From: Erysipelotrichaceae bacterium
Lineage (GTDB): Bacteria; Bacillota_I; Bacilli_A; Erysipelotrichales; Coprobacillaceae
DNA length: 11,518 bases
Direction: 5' to 3'
Assembly: GCA_021200395.1 (NCBI GenBank)
Contig: JAJQGQ010000319.1
Span: forward strand, 1 to 11,518
Positions 6,273-11,518 of the stretch are shown here, piece by piece; positions within the stretch are counted from its first letter, which is position 1; each line of letters starts with the position of its first letter. Under the pieces are notes generated by a model. That model was not told the DNA's origin and ran no database searches. It saw only the letters and a program-made list of their open reading frames with translations. The position numbers and the translations under genes were made by a program.

Positions 6273-7361
6273 ATGTAACCACTGAGAAAATATATTTAAG
6301 CCTTCCACAAGAGTCTTATAATCCTGGGCAAAACCAAATCTTAAATAATATTCTTTATCAAAACAAATACCAGGAACAAAGAAAACACCTGTTTCTTTTT
6401 GTAATCTTTCACATAAATCTAATGAAGGCATATCTATATGATAATGTAAAAAACATACTGTTCCTTCATCAGGCAAAATGCAAGATACTAAAGGTTCATT
6501 TTCTAACCATTCACGAATGTAAGCTTTATTCTTATCACAAATAGCCATACTTCTTTGTAATATCTTATCCTTATTCTCTAAGACTAAACTACCTAAATAA
6601 TCATCTAAAGGTCCACTACTAATAATATGATAATCTCTACGATAATTAATGATATCAATAATATCCTTAGGTCCTTTAATCCAACCTAATCTTAAACCAG
6701 CAAAAGAAAAAACTTTAGATAAACTAGACGTAATAATAGCCTTATCATAATAATCAGAAAAAGATGGCGTCAAAACTTTCGTTTGAGTATTAACACCACG
6801 ATAAATTTCATCCACTAAAATATAACAATCATATTGTTTTGCTAGATTGATCAATTCTAACATTTGGTTTTTATCAAATGTTGTTCCTGTTGGATTATTA
6901 GGAGATGTTAGACAAATAAGCTTGGTATGCTCATTAATGACTTGTTTAAATTCATTTACAGTCGGTAACCAACTTTTTTCTTCTTTAAGTTCAATCATTG
7001 ATACAAGACAACCTATAGACTTAGGGAATTCATACATTTGTTGATAGGATGGTGTCATCGCAATAACATGATCCCCTGCTTCTAATAATGTCATCATTAC
7101 AAGTTCATTCGCATTAATAGCGCCATGGGTAATCGTTATATTATCATCACACCCTGTTTCATATAAAGATAGAATACCTTTCTTTAAACGATGAGAACCA
7201 ACAATAGGTCCATAATCCATCTTCATAGTCATCATATGATTGATATCAATATTTAAATCCGCAATACTTAAACTATCCACACATGTATCAGATAAATTAT
7301 AAAGACAATCATTTTCATGATTTGTCATATAAGTTTCTACCGAAAACTCTTTAATTTTCAT
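6261..7361 (-). CDS. PLP-dependent class I/II aminotransferase, 366 aa
   Basis: This is a fold-type I aminotransferase. Visible motifs are THGAINANELV (about 78-88), SPNNPTG (153-159, cofactor-contacting Asn), DEIYRG (184-189, with the Asp and Tyr that contact PLP), SSLSKVFSFAGLRLGW (212-227, Schiff-base lysine K216) and LRFGF (340-344, R341 binding the substrate carboxylate). The DYG-x-x-x-GS start and the THGAINAN stretch resemble the VioD/capreomycidine-synthase-like branch of the family, but that does not fix the substrate. The length is slightly short for the class. The ATG shares one base with the TAA of the ABC ATPase (TAATG), so the two are translationally coupled. Following an amino-acid importer, it probably transaminates an imported amino acid or an amino acid derived from one. 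The terminator follows directly. Confidence 0.9.
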   Translation of the reverse strand: MKIKEFSVETYMTNHENDCLYNLSDTCVDSLSIADLNIDINHMMTMKMDYGPIVGSHRLKKGILSLYETGCDDNITITHGAINANELVMMTLLEAGDHVIAMTPSYQQMYEFPKSIGCLVSMIELKEEKSWLPTVNEFKQVINEHTKLICLTSPNNPTGTTFDKNQMLELINLAKQYDCYILVDEIYRGVNTQTKVLTPSFSDYYDKAIITSSLSKVFSFAGLRLGWIKGPKDIIDIINYRRDYHIISSGPLDDYLGSLVLENKDKILQRSMAICDKNKAYIREWLENEPLVSCILPDEGTVCFLHYHIDMPSLDLCERLQKETGVFFVPGICFDKEYYLRFGFAQDYKTLVEGLNIFSQWLHENA

Positions 7362-8089
7362 TAATACATGACCTTATTCAAGAAATCTTGAGCCCTTTCT
7401 GTTTGTGGATTATCAAAAAATGCACGAGCATCATTTTCTTCAACTATTTTACCAGATTCTAAGAATATAACACGGTTAGCAACTGTTTTCGCAAAACCCA
7501 TTTCATGTGTCACCACAATCATCGTCATACCTTCTTCACTTAATTCCTTCATAACCTGTAATACTTCAATAATCATTTCTGGATCTAAAGCACTCGTTGG
7601 TTCATCAAATAACATGATTTCGGGATTTAAACACAGACTTCGTGCAATAGCAACTCTTTGTTTCTGTCCACCAGATAACTTATTAGGAAATTCATCTCTT
7701 TTATCTAATAAACCAACACGATCCAAATATTTTTCTGCTATCTCTATAGCTTCACTTTCACTTTTTTTCATGACTTGAATCGGTGCTAAAGTTAAATTTT
7801 GTAAAACTGTCATATTAGGAAATAAATTAAAATGTTGAAAAACAAATCCCATTTTACGACGCATCAAATTATATTTTTCTTTATCTTTATAATCTAATAA
7901 TTCATCATCCAAATAAATTTGACCTTTTTCAGGCTTTTCCAATCCATTGATACATCTTAAAACTGTACTTTTACCAGAGCCAGAAGGACCAATCAAGCAT
8001 ACAACTTCACCTTTTTTGACTTCTAGTGATACATCATCAACAGCTGTTAAATTTTTAAATTGTTTGGTAATATGTTCTACTCTAATCAC
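7361..8089 (-). CDS. Polar amino-acid ABC transporter ATP-binding protein (GlnQ-like), 242 aa
   Basis: This is a complete ABC ATPase of the polar amino-acid uptake class. It has Walker A GPSGSGKST at 34-42, Q-loop VFQHFN around Q85, signature LSGGQKQR at 138-145, Walker B IMLFDEP with D162 and E163, a D-loop SALDPE, and the switch histidine in THEMGFA (H195). Length and the HFNLFPNMTVLQN segment are typical of GlnQ/ArtP-type proteins that power glutamine, arginine, histidine or cystine importers. The start is a GTG (8087-8089) inside the last codons of the permease gene, with GGAAG about ten bases upstream. The 8-base overlap with the permease and one-base overlap with the aminotransferase make a coupled operon. 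It would act as a homodimer on the cytoplasmic face of the permease. Substrate specificity cannot be read from the ATPase. Confidence 0.96.
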   Translation of the reverse strand: MIRVEHITKQFKNLTAVDDVSLEVKKGEVVCLIGPSGSGKSTVLRCINGLEKPEKGQIYLDDELLDYKDKEKYNLMRRKMGFVFQHFNLFPNMTVLQNLTLAPIQVMKKSESEAIEIAEKYLDRVGLLDKRDEFPNKLSGGQKQRVAIARSLCLNPEIMLFDEPTSALDPEMIIEVLQVMKELSEEGMTMIVVTHEMGFAKTVANRVIFLESGKIVEENDARAFFDNPQTERAQDFLNKVMY

Positions 8090-8765
8090 TTTCTGACAAC
8101 TTCCTTTCTAATGCTTTTGATATTTGTGAAATTGTTAATGTCATCACTAAATAATAAACCCCTGCTAAACAATAAGGTGTCATATATTCATAATATTGAT
8201 TTCCTAAAACTCTTGATGCATTCATCAATTCGATAGCACCAATACATGAAATCAATGATGAATCTTTAATTAAAGTAATAAATTCAGATACTAATGGTGG
8301 AATAATACGCTTAAAAGCCTGTGGTAAAACCACAAATCTTAAAGTCTGAAAATAAGATAAACCAATCGTTTCACAAGCTTCCCATTGTCCTTTATCTACA
8401 CCATTAATACCACTTCTAATAAGTTCAACCTGATAAGCACCACTATTAATACTCATGGCAATAATACCTATTAAATAATAATTCATTCTAAAAGGAGAAC
8501 CAGTAAAAGAAGAAACAATCATTGGTACCACATTAAATATCAAATAAATTTGTAATAACATTGGTGTCCCACGAATAACTTCTACATAAACATTAGCAAT
8601 TAACTGCAAAATACGATTCTTTGATATTTTACAAGCAGCACCAACAATCCCTAAAACTAAACCAAACACTAATGAAATTGCTGCTAAACCAAGTGAAATA
8701 CCAGCACCTTTTAATAAAAACAACAAATTACTTGCTGTAAATATCTCATCAAATGCACTAAACAC
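8082..8765 (-). CDS. Polar amino-acid ABC transporter permease (HisM/GlnP family), 227 aa
   Basis: This integral membrane subunit has about five hydrophobic segments. A first lies near residues 14-43 (LLFLLKGAGISLGLAAISLV and on), and the EVIRGTPMLLQIYLIF signature at about 62-77 is typical of the His/Glu/Gln/Arg family. The EAA loop that docks on the ATPase reads GQWEACETIGLSYFQTLRFV, with VLPQAFKRIIPPL after it. The start is the GTG at 8763-8765, with AGGGG six bases upstream. An ATG overlapping it by one base is out of frame. The gene lies 106 bases downstream of the binding-protein gene, with a terminator and a new promoter in between. The permease, ATPase and aminotransferase genes therefore form a unit that can be transcribed separately from the binding protein. 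Confidence 0.95.
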   Translation of the reverse strand: MFSAFDEIFTASNLLFLLKGAGISLGLAAISLVFGLVLGIVGAACKISKNRILQLIANVYVEVIRGTPMLLQIYLIFNVVPMIVSSFTGSPFRMNYYLIGIIAMSINSGAYQVELIRSGINGVDKGQWEACETIGLSYFQTLRFVVLPQAFKRIIPPLVSEFITLIKDSSLISCIGAIELMNASRVLGNQYYEYMTPYCLAGVYYLVMTLTISQISKALERKLSESD

Positions 8766-8803
8766 ATATATCCCCTACCTCTCATAAGTTTTAACTTTTT
8801 TTC

Positions 8804-8832
8804 ATTATACTCGATTTTCGAGGATATGAAAA
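8804..8832 (-). promoter_or_regulatory. Promoter with palindrome in the spacer, upstream of the permease gene
   Basis: TATAAT at 8804-8809 and TTTTCA (4 of 6 consensus) at 8827-8832 are spaced 17 bases apart. The spacer contains the inverted repeat CTCGA-TTT-TCGAG (8810-8822), which abuts the -10 box and is placed like an operator. The -35 box lies one base beyond the T run of the preceding terminator. The arrangement suggests independent control of permease, ATPase and aminotransferase. Confidence 0.6.
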
Positions 8833-8833
8833 G

Positions 8834-8860
8834 AAAAAGATACGATTGTTATATCGTATC
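8834..8860 (-). terminator. Rho-independent terminator after the binding-protein gene
   Basis: GATACGAT (8839-8846) and ATCGTATC (8853-8860) form an 8-base stem with a 6-base loop, followed on the minus strand by five T residues (8834-8838). It lies 11 bases after the stop of the binding-protein gene and before the permease. Partial termination here would make more binding protein than transporter core, as is common for such importers. Confidence 0.85.
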
Positions 8861-8871
8861 CTCTATCTCCA

Positions 8872-9651
8872 TTATTCTTCTAATGGAGATAAACTCCATT
8901 TTTCACATAATTCTTCGTAGTCATCACTAGCTAAGAATTGTTCAATACAAGTATTCATAAGATCAATCATTTCATCATTTCCTTCTTGTGCAATGATATA
9001 ATTCTTTTCATCTAATAATACTTCATCCAAAATCTTAAAACCTTGAGCATTAGCATAGTTTTGAGCAACACCTGAATCTACTACAACTGCATCATATTGA
9101 CCACTTGTTAATGATGTGAAAATTTCTTGTACATTTGATACTGAAACAACATTAGCATCTTCAATAGACTTAGCGGCTTCTTCGCCAGTGGCACCACTTT
9201 GAGCAGCAATCGTTTTACCTTTTAAATCTTCAACAGTTTCAATATCACTATCTGCTGCAACAACAGCAACCTGTGCAGTTCCTAAATATGGATCAGACCA
9301 AGCCACTTTACGATCTTCACTATAAGTAAAACCTGAAATACCAACATCAGCTTGACCAGCTTGAATTTGAGTTACAATATTATCAAATGACATACTATAC
9401 CATTCAAATACATAAGTTGTTTCATCAGTATTGATATAACTTGGGAATAAGGCAACCATGTCAGCATCAAATCCAACAATTGTTTCACCATCAGTATCTA
9501 AAGATTCATAAGGTGCATAATCCGGACTAACTGCAACTGTTATTGTCACAACTTCAGTATCTGTTTCAGATTCAGTTTCACTGCCACTACTACAAGCACA
9601 TAAAGTCATGGCTAAAGCAGCAACCATAAGACCTTTTAATAACTTTTTCAT
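8872..9651 (-). CDS. Amino-acid ABC transporter substrate-binding lipoprotein, 259 aa
   Basis: This is a family 3 solute-binding protein (SBP_bac_3). The N-terminus is a lipoprotein signal: MKKLLKG, a hydrophobic stretch, then L17-C18-A19-C20, with C20 the lipidated residue, followed by a Ser/Glu/Thr linker. The mature part has the family pattern: SPDYAPYE (about 42-49), VGFDADMVALF (59-69), GQADVGISGFTYSEDRK (99-115, where R114 fits the ligand carboxylate-binding Arg), SGATGEEAAK (152-161) and VVVDSGVA with D192. C235 and C249 near the C-terminus could form a disulfide. The start is the ATG at 9649-9651 because GAGGAG lies six bases upstream; an in-frame start 18 codons earlier (9705) falls inside the promoter. 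It captures an amino acid outside the membrane for the downstream permease and ATPase. The ligand is not determined. Confidence 0.94.
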   Translation of the reverse strand: MKKLLKGLMVAALAMTLCACSSGSETESETDTEVVTITVAVSPDYAPYESLDTDGETIVGFDADMVALFPSYINTDETTYVFEWYSMSFDNIVTQIQAGQADVGISGFTYSEDRKVAWSDPYLGTAQVAVVAADSDIETVEDLKGKTIAAQSGATGEEAAKSIEDANVVSVSNVQEIFTSLTSGQYDAVVVDSGVAQNYANAQGFKILDEVLLDEKNYIIAQEGNDEMIDLMNTCIEQFLASDDYEELCEKWSLSPLEE

Positions 9652-9673
9652 TTTCTTCTCCTCTCTCTTTCTT

Positions 9674-9689
9674 ACCCATAAATATGGGT
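9674..9689 (-). promoter_or_regulatory. Palindrome in the leader of the binding-protein gene, possible operator
   Basis: ACCCATA (9674-9680) and TATGGGT (9683-9689) form a perfect 7-base inverted repeat with a 2-base centre. It lies between the -10 box and the ribosome site, just downstream of the expected transcription start. The tight spacing fits a dimeric repressor site better than an RNA hairpin. I do not recognise the binding protein. Confidence 0.5.
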
Positions 9690-9703
9690 TAAATGATAAT
9701 TTC

Positions 9704-9731
9704 ATTATAGCCTAATGATATTTCTTGTCGA
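9704..9731 (-). promoter_or_regulatory. Promoter of the amino-acid transporter operon
   Basis: TCGACA (9726-9731, 5 of 6 consensus) and TATAAT (9704-9709) are separated by 16 bases. Transcription would start near 9697, giving a leader of about 45 bases that contains the palindrome and the GAGGAG site. Confidence 0.75.
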
Positions 9732-9772
9732 TAGTTTTTAATTGTTTCAATAATTCTTTATTATACACTTAG

Positions 9773-9802
9773 AAAAAAAAGCAATATTTTTCAATATTGC
9801 TT
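9773..9802 (-). terminator. Rho-independent terminator of rpsO
   Basis: AAGCAATATT (9779-9788) and AATATTGCTT (9793-9802) form a 10-base stem with a 4-base loop, ending in an eight-base T run on the minus strand (9773-9780). It lies six bases past the rpsO stop codon. Confidence 0.92.
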
Positions 9803-9808
9803 CAACGA

Positions 9809-10075
9809 CTATTTTCTTAAGCCAAGTTTATCACATAATTCAGTATAAGCATCAAGATCTTCTCTTTTAAGATATCTTAATAAATCTCTTCTTCTACCGA
9901 TTTTCTTTAATAAACCTCTATTAGAATGATGATCTTTCTTATGCACTTTGAAGTGTTCATTTAACTTATTAATATCATAAGTTAATAAAGCAATTTGTAC
10001 TTGTGTAGAACCAGTATCTCCTTCTTTTGTTGCATATTCATTAATAATAGCTGTTTTTTCTTCTTTAGTTAACAT
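9809..10075 (-). CDS. rpsO: 30S ribosomal protein S15, 88 aa
   Basis: This is full-length S15, one of the primary binding proteins of the 16S rRNA central domain. It binds the three-way junction of helices 20-22 and nucleates platform assembly. The sequence has the standard opening (MLTKEEKTAII), the GDTGSTQVQIALLT segment at 19-32, HKKDHHSNRGLL at 45-56 including the rRNA-contacting H-D-x-x-S-RG signature, and RRRDLLRYLK at 61-70. The usual bacterial length is 88-89 aa. An AGGAGG site precedes the ATG. It is monocistronic, with its own consensus promoter, a leader able to fold, and a strong terminator directly after the stop. The leader suggests feedback repression by free S15, as known for rpsO in several bacterial groups. 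Confidence 0.98.
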   Translation of the reverse strand: MLTKEEKTAIINEYATKEGDTGSTQVQIALLTYDINKLNEHFKVHKKDHHSNRGLLKKIGRRRDLLRYLKREDLDAYTELCDKLGLRK

Positions 10076-10100
10076 ATTTTTCCTCCTATATATTTCTTAG

Positions 10101-10145
10101 CTACATCCAAGATTTATGTTGAGGACTCGTAAGTCCTAGATGTAG
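10101..10145 (-). promoter_or_regulatory. Structured rpsO leader, probable S15 autoregulatory element
   Basis: The leader RNA can form a 7-base outer helix CTACATC (10139-10145) with GATGTAG (10101-10107). Inside it is a hairpin GGACT-TACG-AGTCC (10123-10136), plus a stretch that may form a third short helix. The structure closes 20 bases before the AGGAGG site. S15 represses its own mRNA in many bacteria by binding leader structures that mimic its rRNA site. That this element does so is inferred from position and fold only. Confidence 0.6.
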
Positions 10146-10155
10146 TCGCAAGTTT

Positions 10156-10183
10156 ATTATAAAGATTATTCGATAATTGTCAA
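10156..10183 (-). promoter_or_regulatory. rpsO promoter
   Basis: Perfect TTGACA (10178-10183) and perfect TATAAT (10156-10161) are separated by 16 bases. The -35 box begins one base after the stop codon of the DUF1015 gene, so no terminator separates the two genes. Confidence 0.9.
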
Positions 10184-10184
10184 G

Positions 10185-11420
10185 CTATTTTTGAATTTTA
10201 CGGCATTCAACATAGTAACGTTTTTCATAAGCTTCGCCCATAGAGAAAGTTTTTCTTGGTAATACACCACCTGCAGCAATAGCTGGAAATAAGGTATCTT
10301 TATTAATGGATCCTAATAATATACCACAATTGTTATCTTTAGTTGCTAGTTCTTTTACAGCATCTTTTCCATGAACATAATCAATAGAAGAATCTTTATG
10401 TGCTTGTAAATATTTATCTAAGTAACATTGTAAAATGTCTAATGGAATACGTCCATCTTCATTTAATAATTGAATATGGTATTCGTAATTGGCGTCAATA
10501 AAGACAATATCTTCTCCTTGAGTATAGGAGATATCTTGTTTATGCAAATAGGTAACGAAACCTTGATATAAATCATTCATATCAACATGAAATACAACAC
10601 GATGAATAGGTTCAAAAAATAGTGCTGGTGAATGTAAATTAACAAGTTCTACTAACGCATAACGTGCTGGATGATCTATTCTTTCTTCTTCATTTAACGA
10701 TTCTTTAACATTATGCCAGTGTGTTTTAGCAGTTGCTAGAGAATGATTGCCATCACCAACAGCTAAGAAAAAACCGCCACTTTCTTTTTCCATTTCAACA
10801 AGTAACGCATTCACTTCTTGAGCTTTTTTTCCATCAATACAATAACCTCTTAGATGCCCACCATTCTTCATTAAATCCATATCATAAATACATTCTAATG
10901 ATTCTTTTTTATCATATAATGGTTCAATCAATTGTTTTCTTTTATCATCTATTAATACCATGACATGAGAACATTCTAATAATGCGTTTTCACGAATTCG
11001 TAATCTTGGTGGTATACGTGCGGCAATAGTTCCTTCAGTAGCACGTATTGGTGCATTTGTCCCAGGCGTAAAATCATAAGCCTCTAAATCAATAACTCCA
11101 ACCAAGCCTAAACGTGTTCCTGATTCGGTCGTTCTTTCTACTAATACAAAACCATCTTTAATACTTTCTTCAATGATTCCATCATTCATATAAGATAACA
11201 TTTTATCTTGAATTTTTTGAATTCTAGCATCATCTTTACCTAAATAAACTTCAGGATAAATAATATTTAAAGTAGATGGTTCATCTTTAACAGTATTGGC
11301 AACATCAATCCAATAATCTTCTTGGCTTGTATATTGATCACAAGCCACAACAGCCCATTTATACTTATCTACATTTTTATTTGGTAATAAAATATTCGTA
11401 GAACGAAAACATGATTTCAT
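10185..11420 (-). CDS. DUF1015 family protein, 411 aa
   Basis: This matches the DUF1015 family (COG4198), widespread in Firmicutes and other bacteria and of uncertain function. Recognisable family segments are WAVVACDQYTSQEDYW (about 22-37), PEVYLG (55-60), RTTESGTRLGLVGVIDLEAYDF (95-116, a typical conserved block), APIRATEGTIAARIPPRLRIRENA (122-145) and VGDGNHSLATAKTHW (about 222-236), the most conserved family block. The length is normal for the family. It is predicted cytoplasmic, with no signal or membrane segment. The ATG at 11418-11420 has AAGGGGG eight bases upstream. It has its own promoter upstream and no terminator before rpsO, so part of its transcripts probably read into rpsO. Some annotations link this family to kinases or serine metabolism; nothing here settles that. 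Confidence 0.92.
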   Translation of the reverse strand: MKSCFRSTNILLPNKNVDKYKWAVVACDQYTSQEDYWIDVANTVKDEPSTLNIIYPEVYLGKDDARIQKIQDKMLSYMNDGIIEESIKDGFVLVERTTESGTRLGLVGVIDLEAYDFTPGTNAPIRATEGTIAARIPPRLRIRENALLECSHVMVLIDDKRKQLIEPLYDKKESLECIYDMDLMKNGGHLRGYCIDGKKAQEVNALLVEMEKESGGFFLAVGDGNHSLATAKTHWHNVKESLNEEERIDHPARYALVELVNLHSPALFFEPIHRVVFHVDMNDLYQGFVTYLHKQDISYTQGEDIVFIDANYEYHIQLLNEDGRIPLDILQCYLDKYLQAHKDSSIDYVHGKDAVKELATKDNNCGILLGSINKDTLFPAIAAGGVLPRKTFSMGEAYEKRYYVECRKIQK

Positions 11421-11448
11421 TTAATAATCCCCCTTAATCACATGTAAC

Positions 11449-11477
11449 ATTTTAAAAAAACTCTATATAAATGTCAA
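11449..11477 (-). promoter_or_regulatory. Promoter of the DUF1015 gene
   Basis: Perfect TTGACA (11472-11477) and TAAAAT (11449-11454) are separated by 17 bases. The expected start of transcription is near 11442, about 20 bases before the ATG. Nothing further is recognisable from 11478 to the window end, which is AT-rich. Confidence 0.8.
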
Positions 11478-11518
11478 GTTATATGTTGCGTATGATGAAT
11501 AAGATATATACTTATAAG

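Noticed and set aside
6227..6544. 105-codon plus-strand frame across the convergent junction
   Set aside because: It is antisense to the aminotransferase C-terminus. The amino-acid composition is not protein-like and no ribosome site is visible.
9652..9705. Upstream in-frame extension of the binding protein by 18 residues
   Set aside because: It would start inside the -10 region, carries charged residues before the signal peptide and ignores the GAGGAG placed six bases before the ATG at 9651.
10733..10963. 76-codon plus-strand frame inside the DUF1015 gene
   Set aside because: It is a reverse-strand shadow, rich in His, Leu and Phe, of a conserved coding block.
1..11518. CRISPR arrays, tRNA/rRNA genes, insertion sequences
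   Set aside because: No spaced direct repeats, cloverleaf-like segments, ribosomal RNA sequence or transposase gene were seen in any spacer. All spacers are short and explained by promoters and terminators.

Overview
The window is about 11.5 kb of AT-rich (roughly 30% G+C by eye) chromosomal DNA from a low-GC Gram-positive bacterium. The standard code applies: one gene ends in TGA inside an ATGA overlap. The spoVB-like / comN-like / recJ arrangement, the strong AGGAGG ribosome sites and the gene set suggest Firmicutes, most likely an Erysipelotrichia/Coprobacillaceae-type gut bacterium. The taxon is an inference from protein character, not shown directly. Nearly everything is on the minus strand; the one exception is a flippase gene in the middle.

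Layout, left to right. (1) 1-2204 is a minus-strand accessory operon. It is read from a near-consensus promoter at 2176-2204 and encodes a DEDDh 3'-5' exonuclease, an ASCH-domain protein, an unrecognised acidic protein and a membrane protein cut by the window edge. The first three genes overlap or abut. (2) 2211-2966 holds the remnant of an Rpn/PD-(D/E)XK 'transposase-like' nuclease gene. Its promoter, first 16 codons, C-terminal two thirds and terminator survive, but the middle, including the catalytic core, is deleted and the frames no longer match. A 13-base direct repeat inside the two flanking terminators brackets it. (3) 2965-4876 is a comN-like/recJ pair, divergent from a SpoVB-like flippase at 4957-6264. 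This matches the Bacillus spoVB-comN-secDF-recJ neighbourhood with secDF missing. (4) 6261-9651 is a polar amino-acid ABC importer (lipoprotein, permease, ATPase) followed, with a one-base overlap, by a PLP-dependent aminotransferase, so uptake and transamination look coupled. (5) 9773-10183 is rpsO with a consensus promoter and a foldable leader that probably mediates S15 autoregulation. (6) 10185-11420 is a DUF1015 protein with its own consensus promoter.

The DNA is very tightly punctuated. Hairpin terminators are followed within a few bases by the next promoter at three places, and rpsO's -35 box starts one base after the DUF1015 stop codon. The flippase and aminotransferase genes converge on a shared TTAA double stop in the loop of a terminator hairpin. 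Most genes are ordinary housekeeping or transport functions. The accessory parts are the exonuclease/ASCH operon and the decayed Rpn gene beside it. I saw no tRNA, rRNA, CRISPR array or insertion sequence, and no gene-free stretch longer than about 110 bases.
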